The position numbers were made by a program, and so were the translations under genes. A stretch of DNA of 62,350 nt from Paenibacillus puerhi. Its GTDB lineage: Bacteria > Bacillota > Bacilli > Paenibacillales > NBRC-103111. The notes under the pieces were generated by a model, which saw only the letters and a list, made by a program, of their open reading frames with translations, ran no database searches and had not been told where the DNA came from. The first letter of the stretch is position 1; each line of letters opens with the position of its first letter. Shown piece after piece: positions 44,649 to 53,547 of the stretch. The stretch lies in contig NZ_WUWM01000035.1 in the NCBI RefSeq assembly GCF_009846885.1, positions 1 to 62,350 of the forward strand, in the 5' to 3' direction.

Positions 44649-45478
44649 CTCCTGCCTTCGCTTCTGCACCGAGAACCGTCCGTAGTCCGGACGGTTCTTT
44701 GGGCTTTCCAGGCTCGGCCGGACTTGTAGCCTTGATAGAAGAACATAAAAATGAGTACGGCGTCGATAACGTCGCCCCCATAATACATGACCATGCCTCC
44801 TGTCTCCGCCTGCGCGGCCGGCACACCCGCAGGAGGATGAGCATAGATGTACTTGGACAACAGACCGTGAGCGGCTAAGGAAACGATTAGCACGATGCCA
44901 CGATACGTTCGGCTTGTCCGGTGAGGCGTCGGGTCCACGCCGATCAGGGCTACCGTGAAGAGACAGCCGGCCAGAAACACATGGACATGAACCAACAGAT
45001 GCAGCGCCACCGATTGCTGCATCCACATATACAGGCTAGTCGTGTAGAGTACAACCAGCCCCCCAACGTTAAGTATAGAAGCTGTTGCAGGATCGCACAA
45101 AACACGAATCGGCGCGCTTCGATGGAACCTGGCCAGTCTGCGGGACACACCCAAAGGCAGAACTCGCAGCATCAGCGTCATAGGTGCAGCCAGCACGAGA
45201 AGCAGCGGCGCCAGCATGCCTAGCAGCAGATGGCCGATCATATGTGCGGTGAAATCAAGATGAGCCTTCGCTGCCAAAGGACCGGCTGAGGCAGCCACGG
45301 CGCTCAGGTTGCCAGCGAACCAGAGGAAATAACGGATCGGAGGCCACGGCGAATACCTGCGATTGGACAGGATAGCCGCATATGCATACAAAAGCAGGCT
45401 AAGAGCTCCAAGAAGCATAACGACATAAAAATGCTCCTCAAACCCATGAGAGGATGCATGCAGATGCGTTTGATTCAT
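44645..45478 (-). CDS. ctaG: CtaG family cytochrome c oxidase assembly protein
   Basis: A 277-residue, seven-helix membrane protein of the Caa3_CtaG family. Landmarks are HLDFTAHMIGHLLLGMLAPLLL, HLLVHVHVFLAGCLFTVALIGVDP and GGMVMYYGGDVIDAVLIFMFFYQGY. In Bacillus, CtaG is needed for assembly of the caa3 oxidase CuA centre. The start overlaps the DUF2243 stop as ATGA, so they form an operon. The 3' end overlaps the convergent uracil permease gene by four bases. Confidence 0.93.
   Translation of the reverse strand: MNQTHLHASSHGFEEHFYVVMLLGALSLLLYAYAAILSNRRYSPWPPIRYFLWFAGNLSAVAASAGPLAAKAHLDFTAHMIGHLLLGMLAPLLLVLAAPMTLMLRVLPLGVSRRLARFHRSAPIRVLCDPATASILNVGGLVVLYTTSLYMWMQQSVALHLLVHVHVFLAGCLFTVALIGVDPTPHRTSRTYRGIVLIVSLAAHGLLSKYIYAHPPAGVPAAQAETGGMVMYYGGDVIDAVLIFMFFYQGYKSGRAWKAQRTVRTTDGSRCRSEGRS
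44672..44703 (+). terminator. Terminator of uracil permease gene, inside ctaG
   Basis: AGAACCGTCCG pairs with CGGACGGTTCT around a TAGTC loop, followed by TTTGGG. It lies within the last codons of the convergent CtaG gene. Confidence 0.7.
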
Positions 45479-45990
45479 AGAGCGGAATTCCTCCGTTCTG
45501 AAGACAGCTCCTGCCGCGCGTAAAGAATTAGCATGTATCCGGCGAGGATCATCGCGACAGCGATCACGTTCCACACGATATCGTAGATGATCACATGCTC
45601 CACGTACCGAATTTGATGCAGGCGCATAAGCTTGTGTTGAATCGTTCCGTCGTACAGCTGAAATCCTCCGCCCCCCAGCAGTACGCCTCCCCACCATCTC
45701 TTGAGGACTAGCGTTTTCCGCCCGCGAAGCTCGGCAAATAGAAACAAGGCCCAGATCGTCGCGAACCAGCTGAAAGCATGAAAAAAGCCATCGGAGAGTA
45801 GACCTATATCCGATGTGGATTTATCATAGAAATGATGCCAGTGCAGAAGCTGATGAAACACCGTTTCATCGATAAAGCCGACTAATCCCAGACCAAAGAG
45901 CACGCCAGACCCTAGATTTCGTCTCGAATCGTCCGGAATGGATCGATTTTCCCTGCGGTCCTGTTTTCGTTCAGCCATTCTTGCGGTCAT
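45475..45990 (-). CDS. DUF2243 membrane protein
   Basis: A 171-residue protein with four membrane helices. The family motifs are visible: GFIDETVFHQLLHWHHFYD (conserved His/Glu), LLSDGFFHAFSWFA, and GGFQLYDGTIQHKLMRLHQIRY. DUF2243 genes usually accompany CtaG, as here, suggesting a role in oxidase copper or heme handling, though the function is not established. ATG 45990 has GGAGG seven bases upstream. Confidence 0.92.
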   Translation of the reverse strand: MTARMAERKQDRRENRSIPDDSRRNLGSGVLFGLGLVGFIDETVFHQLLHWHHFYDKSTSDIGLLSDGFFHAFSWFATIWALFLFAELRGRKTLVLKRWWGGVLLGGGGFQLYDGTIQHKLMRLHQIRYVEHVIIYDIVWNVIAVAMILAGYMLILYARQELSSERRNSAL

Positions 45991-46135
45991 TATTTTCCTC
46001 CTCCGTGCATCCGCTCACTTCTCTCCCATCTCCTAAATATACCCGGATAACGCCTGCCATAATCTAGGTAGAAAAAATGCCAAAGTAACTGCAGGTTCGC
46101 ACATGGTGGATTTTGCCGACGAAGATTCTAGCCGA

Positions 46136-46164
46136 TTGTTACCATCTTAAGTTCAACCTATAAA
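46136..46164 (+). promoter_or_regulatory. Promoter of the AT-rich acetyltransferase
   Basis: TTGTTA, a 17-base spacer and TATAAA, about 90 bases upstream of the start codon. Confidence 0.6.
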
Positions 46165-46254
46165 TAAAAAATAATTATAGTGATTTTACTCTCGCAATAG
46201 GTTCTCTTTGAGAGTTATTATTATCAGTAGTACAGGGAATGGAGGGTAATAATC

Positions 46255-46851
46255 ATGGACACTAACACTCATTCCATTTCAGAAGAAAACACTTTTACTA
46301 TTGACTGTAAGGATGTAATTCTAAGAGAATTCATAGATACTGATTTAGATACTTTTCATTTACTCACCTGGCAACCTGAAGTATATGAATATTCGCCAGG
46401 TTGGAACGTTTCGAAAGATCAACGGAAAGATTGGTTAATCAACTATGAAATCCCTGAGAACAAGGGGTTTTTCAATGCTGTATCGAAAGGTGAAGACATT
46501 GGCGATATCCGTCTTCGTTTGGGAATTATCTTGAAAGAGACAGGAGAATTTATCGGATGGTGTTGTTCAGGAATTAAAGACGAATTGCCACCGCCAAACA
46601 GAGAAATCATGTATGCAATTTCTAAGGATCATAGAGGTAAAGGATATACAACCCAAGCCTTACAAGGAATGATAAATTATTTATTTGAAAGTACGAACGT
46701 TGAGGTGCTTAGTGCTATTGCTCTATTAAATAACGTTCCGTCGAATAGGGTAATACAAAAATGTGGTTTTAGCTTTCAGAGTATTATCGAGATTGATAAT
46801 GAAAAATATAACTATTATAAACTTGATAAAAAGGATTGGACAGGCTTTTAG
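46255..46851 (+). CDS. GNAT-family acetyltransferase, AT-rich (probably acquired)
   Basis: A 198-residue acetyltransferase of the RimJ/RimL or aminoglycoside-6'-like type. The acetyl-CoA motif is AISKDHRGKGYTTQALQGMI, followed by LNNVPSNRVIQKCGFSF. The DNA is clearly lower in GC than every neighbour and uses A/T-ending codons. The ribosome site (GGAGGG) fits ATG 46255. It stands alone in an AT-rich island of about 750 bases. It may modify a small molecule such as an antibiotic; there is no direct evidence. Confidence 0.9.
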   Translation: MDTNTHSISEENTFTIDCKDVILREFIDTDLDTFHLLTWQPEVYEYSPGWNVSKDQRKDWLINYEIPENKGFFNAVSKGEDIGDIRLRLGIILKETGEFIGWCCSGIKDELPPPNREIMYAISKDHRGKGYTTQALQGMINYLFESTNVEVLSAIALLNNVPSNRVIQKCGFSFQSIIEIDNEKYNYYKLDKKDWTGF

Positions 46852-46861
46852 AATAGAGCAA

Positions 46862-46895
46862 ACAAAAACAAGCCCCTTCTTACGCGGAAGCTTGT
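46862..46895 (-). terminator. Terminator of the gene at 46927
   Basis: ACAAGC pairs with GCTTGT, followed on the minus strand by TTTTTGTTT. Confidence 0.65.
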
Positions 46896-46926
46896 CCTGC
46901 CTTGCCTATTTATAAGTCCTTCACAA

Positions 46927-47322
46927 CTAAGTTACGGCGTCCAAGCCTCCATAACGCGAAATCGCATGCAGCAAATCGCTCAACACGGGAAGAATGAACT
47001 GCACCGTATTCAGCTTGAAGATGCCGCTGCGGTTATGCAGCGTCGCCTCCTTGGCATAGATCCGGTAATGCTGCATCCCGGACAGCATGCTCACCGTCTC
47101 GCTTGCTCCTGCGCTTTCGCGGCGGATGCGCATGGGTTTGGAGCCGACAGGCAACTCGAACGGCGTGATGCTGATAATATCCTCCAGCCTGATATAATAA
47201 TTCGCATGCGGCTTCTGAAAGACCAGTTCTTTAGTCGAAACCGTCAAGCCAAAATCGCTTTTTTTGTGAGAAAGCTTCAGCTCTCCCTCCAGCGCTTTGA
47301 TCCGGATGAAATTTTCGTTCAA
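46927..47322 (-). CDS. Hypothetical protein, possibly PH-like fold
   Basis: A 131-residue protein rich in beta strands and ending in a helix (FILPVLSDLLHAISRYGG). This layout resembles pleckstrin-homology-like folds, but no family is recognised. I prefer TTG 47322, with AAGGAGG eight bases upstream, over the longer frame. There is no signal peptide. Confidence 0.65.
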   Translation of the reverse strand: MNENFIRIKALEGELKLSHKKSDFGLTVSTKELVFQKPHANYYIRLEDIISITPFELPVGSKPMRIRRESAGASETVSMLSGMQHYRIYAKEATLHNRSGIFKLNTVQFILPVLSDLLHAISRYGGLDAVT

Positions 47323-47457
47323 AGGGCCTTCCTCCTTCAACCGGGTTTTGTTGGGTGCAGATTGACCGACCTGCCTCGTCCGGCTTAGGTTTTCCATTCA
47401 GCATATCATAGATGCCTGCCCTGCGTCATGTCCTTTCTTCATATCGTCCGGACAGAC

Positions 47458-47493
47458 AAAGCCGCCTGGACACAATGCCCAGACGGCTTTATA
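47458..47493 (-). terminator. Terminator of the MacAB-like operon
   Basis: AAAGCCGCCTGG pairs imperfectly with CCCAGACGGCTTT about 25 bases after the stop; the arm ends GGCTTT on both strands. Confidence 0.7.
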
Positions 47494-47516
47494 TTTCCGC
47501 ATAGCTATGGAAGAAA

Positions 47517-49694
47517 TTACTGCTTCAGCGTTACGAGCAAGCGCTTCGCAGCGCCGTTCGGCGTTTGCACCGTCTCGTAGACGCGAATGCTGAGCGGGTA
47601 TTGGAACTGATTGTTATTGACGTCCGCCAGCGTCACGTTCTGCCAATCATTGATCAGCTTATTGGTGCCCTGCAGCGGGTAGATGCTGCTGCCCAGCGCG
47701 CGGCCGCTAGGATCGACAAGCTCGAATTCCAGCGAACCCGTCGTATCGTCGACCATCACGTCAGGCTGCTTCGCGATCTTCAGATCCAGCGACAGCTTAT
47801 AGGCCCACGTGTTGTTGCTGTAGGTTCCGTTTAAGGACCAGCTGTTGATGGCCACCTCATACGGGTACAGCTTCAGCGTCGTTTCGTTAATCACCGGCTT
47901 ATCGCCGTCCACAGACTTGATCTCCACCTGCTTGGCCGCGATCGGAAGCTTCAGCGTAGACGAGCCGTTGCCTTCCAGAACACTCAGCTTGAAGGTCCCT
48001 TTGACGCCGGGAGGCAGCAAGTACGAATAGCTGTAAGCATAGGAGGCTTCGGGAACAAGCTCCTTCAGCGCGGTCGTTTGCTTCGTTCCCGTGTAGGTTT
48101 TGCCGCTGCTGTCCGAGAGCTCTGTAGCCAGCTCCGGCAGACTCAGCGTTTCCTGGCCTTTATTGGTGAATTTGTATTTCGCAATCACGGACTGATAACC
48201 CGTTTCGGGGTTCGAATGCGAATTAATTTCAACAAGCGAGACTTCGAGATTTTTATCCACCGACTGATTGTCCGTCTTGAATACAAATGGAACGCCAAGT
48301 CCGCTATCCGTTACCGGCGCGCCGTCTGCACCAGACTGCAAGCCGCTATCCAGGTTCAAGGCAACAAGCGGCAGACTGAGCGTGCTGCTCGAGGAATTAC
48401 CGCCAGTCGCGGCGCCGGCCGCTCCGGACGTGCCTGTGCCGGTCGTCGCACTCGTGCTTGCCGGTGAGGTGCCGCCAGCAGACGATGTTTTTTCTGAGAT
48501 ATAAAGCTCATAGCCCGTTGACACCAGCTCGTCTGGAATTTCCACGACGAATTGATAGGAAGCTTCCTTTCCGGCCGACGTGTATTTATCGGTACTGACG
48601 ATCGTTTCGGCAGCGAGAGAATTTTGCTGGTCCTTCGATACGAGCAACGCGGTAAGCACGGGATTCGCGATGGTACGGCTGCTTCCGTTATGAAGCTTGA
48701 CGTTCACAATACCCAGCCTCTTGCCGGATTGATTAACCTCCTCGGCTGTCGTAGCTTCGAGCGTCAAGCCTTCCTTGCCGGGACCGGTCAGCGGGGTCTT
48801 CTCTCCCAGCTTGACCCTTTGGAACAACGTCTGGAGACCGATCGTTCCAATCTCCTTACCGGTCGACTTGACAGCCAAGCCCAGCGATAACTTGTCAAGA
48901 TCCGGCTGAGCGTCAAGCTTGGCGGTCAGCAGCAGAGTGGCAACTGCCGCGCCGTCCAGCTTCGTATCGTCTGTTTTTTCGGCTGTAAGTCCCAGCGTTC
49001 GGCCCTGCTCGTCCTTCAGGACATAATTCAGACCGGTAGGATCCCATGTGCTGTTCGTCCCTGATACTTTCACCGTTGCATTCAGCGCTACATTCCACTT
49101 GCCGTCCACCGGATAGGCGAACGCGGAGCCCGCCTGCACCGAAACGAACGTGCTGCCGCTCAAGGCTGCATCAACCGTTGCCAGGTTAAAGACGAATTGA
49201 TGATCGTTTTGCTGAAAGGACATCGCCTTGGATACCGATAAGGAACCAAGCTCCGCCTGGTTGCGGCTGCGGTCGAAAAACGTTACGCTCAGCTGATCCG
49301 CAGACAAGTCGGAAGCGAGCTTCGCCACGAAGGCGAACGTACGGCTGGTCTGGGATGCTACCAGCGCCTCTGCCTTCTCGCTGAGCTGTGCATAGTAGCT
49401 TCTGCCGTCGGAAGCGGAAACCTTCACCCCGTAATGGTTGAAGTCCATGGCAGAGCTCCCGCCGTTGGTCAGCATCACGCGGAACTGCATGGACTGGCTG
49501 TCCGAGCTCTTAGCCAGCGAGACTTCTTCGAGCGTAAAGTATACGCTGTTGTTCACGAAAACTCCCTCTTTGCCCGCATGGGAGACGCTCGGACACAGCG
49601 TGTACAACAGCAGGCAAGCGATGGTCAGCAGCCAGGCGATGAACGGATATTTGATGCGGCGCTTGTCCCCGCTGTAATTCAGATCGTTGTTCAA
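47517..49694 (-). CDS. Large secreted beta-rich protein, last gene of the MacAB-like operon
   Basis: A 725-residue protein with an N-terminal signal or anchor helix (WLLTIACLLLYTLCPSVSHAG). The rest is beta-rich, with repeated blocks that resemble Ig-like or DUF4352-like modules (YFTLEEVSLAKSSDSQSMQFRV, VNVKLHNGSSRTIANP, IAKYKFTNKGQETLSLP). A Gly/Ser/Thr/Ala linker sits near residue 420. No catalytic motif is seen. It lies 43 bases after the permease and before the operon terminator. It may be the exported partner or an external sensor; I do not recognise a family. Confidence 0.8.
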   Translation of the reverse strand: MNNDLNYSGDKRRIKYPFIAWLLTIACLLLYTLCPSVSHAGKEGVFVNNSVYFTLEEVSLAKSSDSQSMQFRVMLTNGGSSAMDFNHYGVKVSASDGRSYYAQLSEKAEALVASQTSRTFAFVAKLASDLSADQLSVTFFDRSRNQAELGSLSVSKAMSFQQNDHQFVFNLATVDAALSGSTFVSVQAGSAFAYPVDGKWNVALNATVKVSGTNSTWDPTGLNYVLKDEQGRTLGLTAEKTDDTKLDGAAVATLLLTAKLDAQPDLDKLSLGLAVKSTGKEIGTIGLQTLFQRVKLGEKTPLTGPGKEGLTLEATTAEEVNQSGKRLGIVNVKLHNGSSRTIANPVLTALLVSKDQQNSLAAETIVSTDKYTSAGKEASYQFVVEIPDELVSTGYELYISEKTSSAGGTSPASTSATTGTGTSGAAGAATGGNSSSSTLSLPLVALNLDSGLQSGADGAPVTDSGLGVPFVFKTDNQSVDKNLEVSLVEINSHSNPETGYQSVIAKYKFTNKGQETLSLPELATELSDSSGKTYTGTKQTTALKELVPEASYAYSYSYLLPPGVKGTFKLSVLEGNGSSTLKLPIAAKQVEIKSVDGDKPVINETTLKLYPYEVAINSWSLNGTYSNNTWAYKLSLDLKIAKQPDVMVDDTTGSLEFELVDPSGRALGSSIYPLQGTNKLINDWQNVTLADVNNNQFQYPLSIRVYETVQTPNGAAKRLLVTLKQ

Positions 49695-49737
49695 TGTAGA
49701 AAACCTCCTTGTGTCTCATTGCGAAAGTGCGGCTACC

Positions 49738-50913
49738 TTAATCGGTGCGTAGGGCATCGATCGGACGCAGCTTGGATGCCTTGTTCGCCGGGTAGATGCC
49801 GAAGATGATACCGACAGCTACCGAGAACAGGAAAGCGTAGAAGCTGATATCCCAAGAAATAACCGTCATTTGCGTTTTATTCAGATAAGGCCAGGCAAGC
49901 GATATCCCTACGCCCAGGATCAGGCCGATCAAACCGCCCAAGCCGCTGATGACAACCGCCTCCACCAGAAACTGCATTAGGATGTTCCGACGCTTGGCGC
50001 CGATCGACTTGCGGATGCCGATCTCACGCGTTCGTTCAGTGACGGTGACGAGCATAATATTCATGATCCCGATCCCCCCGACAAGCAGCGAGATGCAGGC
50101 TACGCTGACAAGCTGGCTGGTCAGCGAGCTTGTCGCAGCGGTTCGCGCTTCGACCAGGGAATCCTGGTTCAGAATACGGAACCCGTTCGAGCTTTTGTAG
50201 GTGGTCGTCAAGTAGTTGGAGAAGGTCGTTTGGGCCAGCGACATTTGCTCTTTGCTCTTGGCCTCAATATAAGTCGTACGGATGTTGCCCAGCGCGAGCT
50301 GCCGCTGCGCGGTTGATAACGGGACGACGATCGATTCGTCCACCGACATGCCCATCGTAGCGCCCTTGGTCTTCAAAACGCCGATGACGATAAATTCATA
50401 TCCTTTAATATTGATCGTTTTGCCTATCGGATCCGCAGACTCGAACAGCTCGGTCGCCACCGTGCTGCCCAGTACGGCCACGTTCGTGCGGAAGCTGATA
50501 TCGGATTCGGACATCAGCCTTCCTTTGGCCAACTCGGTTTTCGTAATCGAGAAGTAGCGGTCATTGGTGCCAAGTATCGTATACGTATCCTGTGTCCGGT
50601 CATATTTGACATTGACATTGCCCGCACTGACGGCAGGAGCCAAATAATTGAATTCGGGAAATTCCTCGAACAGCATCACGTCTTCATAATCAAGGCTGTT
50701 GGCGCGTCCTTGTCCGAGGATGTTGACGGTGATCAGATTCGTCCCAAGATTCTCGTATTGCTTCTCGATCGCAGCGGTCGTGCCGCGTCCGATCGATACC
50801 AGAGTGACGACGGAAGCCACCCCGATGATCACGCCCAGCATAGTCAGAAGCGTCCGCATCCAGCTGGCCGTGACCGTCTTAAGCGCCATCGCTATCAGTT
50901 CGGAAGCTTTCAT
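49738..50913 (-). CDS. MacB-like ABC transporter permease
   Basis: A 391-residue FtsX/MacB-type permease with four membrane helices. The N-terminal helix (RTLLTMLGVIIGVASVVTLVSIG) precedes a MacB periplasmic-core domain of about 220 residues. Three C-terminal helices follow (GIGIMNIMLVTVTERTREIGIRKSIGAKRRNI, IGLILGVGISLAWPY, FLFSVAVGIIFGIYPANKASKL). Its start overlaps the ATPase stop as ATGA. It works with the ATPase and adaptor as a mechanotransmission exporter. Confidence 0.93.
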   Translation of the reverse strand: MKASELIAMALKTVTASWMRTLLTMLGVIIGVASVVTLVSIGRGTTAAIEKQYENLGTNLITVNILGQGRANSLDYEDVMLFEEFPEFNYLAPAVSAGNVNVKYDRTQDTYTILGTNDRYFSITKTELAKGRLMSESDISFRTNVAVLGSTVATELFESADPIGKTINIKGYEFIVIGVLKTKGATMGMSVDESIVVPLSTAQRQLALGNIRTTYIEAKSKEQMSLAQTTFSNYLTTTYKSSNGFRILNQDSLVEARTAATSSLTSQLVSVACISLLVGGIGIMNIMLVTVTERTREIGIRKSIGAKRRNILMQFLVEAVVISGLGGLIGLILGVGISLAWPYLNKTQMTVISWDISFYAFLFSVAVGIIFGIYPANKASKLRPIDALRTD

Positions 50914-51629
50914 ACGCTTACCTCCGTCGCCTGGCGCTCGGTCGGGACCTTATTGTGCTTGTCGCTGACGATCTCGCCGTCACGGATGGTTACGACCCGT
51001 TTGGCATGCTCGGCAATATGTAGATCATGTGTAATGAGTACAATGGTATTTCCCGCTTGATTCAGCTCGATCATCAGCTCCAGCACTTCCTGGCCCGTCG
51101 CCGAGTCCAGCGCGCCTGTCGGCTCGTCCGCCAGCAGAATAGCCGGCCCGATAGCCAGCGCCCTGGCTATCGCTACCCGCTGCTGCTGACCACCGGATAG
51201 CTCGCTCGGCCGGTGATGGGAGCGTCCGCCCATCCCGAGCGTCTCCAGCATGCGCATGCCGCGTTCCCTTCTCTCTTTCTTGGAGATCCCGGCATAGATC
51301 ATCGGCAGCTCGACATTTTCGATCGCCGTCAGCCTCGGCAGAAGGTTGAACTGCTGAAAGATAAACCCGATTTTTTTATTCCGCACTTCGGCCAGCTGGT
51401 CGTCCTTCAGCTTCTCCGTCACGACGCCATCCAGTATATAGGAGCCCGAAGTGGGCATGTCGAGCAGGCCGATGGTATTCATCAAAGTCGATTTGCCCGA
51501 TCCGCTCGGTCCAACGATAGCGAGAAATTCGCCTTTCTCCACGGATAAGGATACACGGCGCAGGATGGTCAAATCCTCGGTTCCCCGCTTGAATTGCTTC
51601 ACAATGTCCTTTAATTCGATCAAGCTCAT
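50910..51629 (-). CDS. ABC transporter ATP-binding protein (MacB/LolD type)
   Basis: A 239-residue ATPase. Walker A is [13 protein letters not shown], the signature is [17 protein letters not shown], Walker B is AILLADEPTGALD, and the switch His is LITHDLHIA. It powers the permease it overlaps. I prefer ATG 51629 (GAGG six bases upstream) to GTG 51641. Confidence 0.94.
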   Translation of the reverse strand: MSLIELKDIVKQFKRGTEDLTILRRVSLSVEKGEFLAIVGPSGSGKSTLMNTIGLLDMPTSGSYILDGVVTEKLKDDQLAEVRNKKIGFIFQQFNLLPRLTAIENVELPMIYAGISKKERRERGMRMLETLGMGGRSHHRPSELSGGQQQRVAIARALAIGPAILLADEPTGALDSATGQEVLELMIELNQAGNTIVLITHDLHIAEHAKRVVTIRDGEIVSDKHNKVPTERQATEVSV

Positions 51630-51651
51630 TTGCTTCCTCACCCCCGGCTCA

Positions 51652-53349
51652 TTATCTCATACCGCCTCCGCCGCCACCGCCCCCTCCACCTGGAGCGCCT
51701 CCGCCAGGGAATCCGCCACCGCCGAAGCCGGCATTGCCGCCTCCCGCGCCGCCCGCTCCCTGCTGGAACTGATTGCGCATCTGCTGGATCTGCTGTTCGG
51801 ACAGATTGCTGCTGCGACTCGTAACCCCGAGCACAACCTCGTCGCCTTCGGCCAGCCCTTCGATAATCTCCACATTCGTGCTGTTATTCACGCCTACCTT
51901 GATGTTCTTGCGCTCAATCGTGCCGTCCGCTTTCTTAACGGCAACGGAGCTGTTGCCGCCTCGCGATTGTACCGCTTGCGTCGGCAGCAGCAATACGCCC
52001 TTCTTGTCCGTTACGATAATATCGGCGCTCGCCGTCATGCCGTATTTGAGCTCTTCGCTGCTTTTCATCGAGAGGATGACGCTATAGGTACTAACCCCAT
52101 TGGAGGTGGTGCCTACCGTGGAGACTTGAGTAACCTCGGCTTCGTAGGTTTTTCCCGAGATCGCATCGACCCGGACTCTCGCTTTCTGTCCTACCTTTAC
52201 GTTTGGCAGGTCAAGCTCATCGACGCTGATCGCGAGCTGCAGGGTGTTCAGACTGGCAACTGCCCCAAGCTTCACATCGCTTTTAATGGTTGAGCCTACA
52301 CGGTAAGACGACAGCACATTCGTCTTGGTATCCGCAAAATCCGTCGAGAACACGCCATCGAACGGAGCATACACCTTCAGATTGGACAACTGGTCGTTCA
52401 GGTCCTGGATAGTCTTGGTTTGCTGTTCAATCTGTTTCTGCTTATTATCGATATCCTTGGCCAGCGTATCGTTGACGATGGTAGCGAGCGCCTCCCCTGC
52501 CTTGACGTTAAGAGATTCGGTCACATCCAGTTTGCCGATCGTGCCGGTTACATTGGCAAAAACAGAGGTTGTGGATTTGTATTGCAGCTTCTCGGGGCTT
52601 GTAGACTCTACCTTAAGGCCGTTGATCACAACCGATCCCTGAACGCTTAGCTCGGCATCCAGCGTCCCGTCATTATCGATAGCGATTTTGACCTCGCTTA
52701 GCCGATTTCCTTTGGCATCCGCCTTGCTTCCGGCCGAGATGGACTCGACCACGCCGGACTTGGAAAGCAGGTACCCGTCAATCGTCAGTTGAATCGTGTC
52801 TCCCTTGGCCAGCTGCGCCACTTCTTCCTGAATAAAGGGAAGCGTGACGACAAGCGAGCTTGTATCGGCGATGGTAGCGACCTTCGTCGTTTTGGAAACG
52901 CTCGAGCCTTCGCTGATATTCGCCGATAAAATCAGCTTGCCGGCCACCGGAGCCTTAACCCTGAGCGAGCTTTGCTGCTCCTGCAGATCCTGCAGATCCT
53001 TACGGTACTGCTCAAGCGATATCTCGGCGCTATCCAACCTTTCGACGAGTGCGGTATCCGTCAGCTCGAGCAGCAGATCCCCCTGCGATACGGGTTGATT
53101 CCGGGTCAGATTGATGGTTTTGATCATTCCTTCCTTTGGCGGAGTAATCATCTGAAGCTGCTCCGCCGCAAGCTGCGAAGTGCCTGTGATCGTAGCTTGC
53201 AAATTGCCCCGGGTCACCTTGGCCGTCTGCTGCTGAGCTACAGCTCCTGTCGTCGGCTTGCTGGCTCCCTTGGTGATATATACCGTCGTTCCGGCTCCCG
53301 CGGCGAGCAGGGCAGCCACCGTAATCATAATCGTCTTCTTCTTGTTCAC
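51652..53349 (-). CDS. HlyD/MacA-like adaptor with duplicated core and Gly-rich tail
   Basis: A 565-residue adaptor, longer than usual. After an N-terminal membrane anchor, one lipoyl/coiled-coil/barrel unit spans about residues 40-225 (MIKTINLTRNQPVSQGDLLLE, LRVKAPVAGKLIL). A second unit follows at about 250-440 (GKLDVTESLNVKAGEALATI, a long Gln-rich coil, LKVYAPFDGVFS, DVDELDLPNVKVGQKARVRV). The C-terminus is almost pure Gly with Pro and Ala. GTG 53349 has GGGAGG nine bases upstream. It is the first gene of the operon. Confidence 0.92.
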   Translation of the reverse strand: MNKKKTIMITVAALLAAGAGTTVYITKGASKPTTGAVAQQQTAKVTRGNLQATITGTSQLAAEQLQMITPPKEGMIKTINLTRNQPVSQGDLLLELTDTALVERLDSAEISLEQYRKDLQDLQEQQSSLRVKAPVAGKLILSANISEGSSVSKTTKVATIADTSSLVVTLPFIQEEVAQLAKGDTIQLTIDGYLLSKSGVVESISAGSKADAKGNRLSEVKIAIDNDGTLDAELSVQGSVVINGLKVESTSPEKLQYKSTTSVFANVTGTIGKLDVTESLNVKAGEALATIVNDTLAKDIDNKQKQIEQQTKTIQDLNDQLSNLKVYAPFDGVFSTDFADTKTNVLSSYRVGSTIKSDVKLGAVASLNTLQLAISVDELDLPNVKVGQKARVRVDAISGKTYEAEVTQVSTVGTTSNGVSTYSVILSMKSSEELKYGMTASADIIVTDKKGVLLLPTQAVQSRGGNSSVAVKKADGTIERKNIKVGVNNSTNVEIIEGLAEGDEVVLGVTSRSSNLSEQQIQQMRNQFQQGAGGAGGGNAGFGGGGFPGGGAPGGGGGGGGGGMR

Positions 53350-53482
53350 AGGCTACGTACCTCCCGATATGCTACTGATACTGATGCTGATCTCCTCGTT
53401 CTCTGTACCTATTAAATCAGACCTAGATTAAAACTACATTGGAAAAGCTTAAGATTAGCTGAAAGTCCGCTGAATAAAAACG

Positions 53483-53524
53483 AAAAAAGCCGCTATTCCC
53501 CCAATAAGGAATAACAGCTTTTTG
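53483..53524 (-). terminator. Terminator after the DJ-1/PfpI gene
   Basis: AAAAAGC-G-TATTCC pairs with GGAATA-C-GCTTTTT; A and T runs on both sides make it bidirectional. Confidence 0.75.
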
Positions 53525-53547
53525 GATTAATCGGACTTCAATATGGT

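Noticed and set aside
45478..45697. N-terminal extension of CtaG
   Set aside because: Arg-rich translation inside the DUF2243 gene in another frame; the ATGA overlap defines the start.
53374..53391. Three tandem hexamers ACTGAT/ACTGAT/GCTGAT before the adaptor gene
   Set aside because: A short low-complexity run in a leader; could be chance and has no known role.
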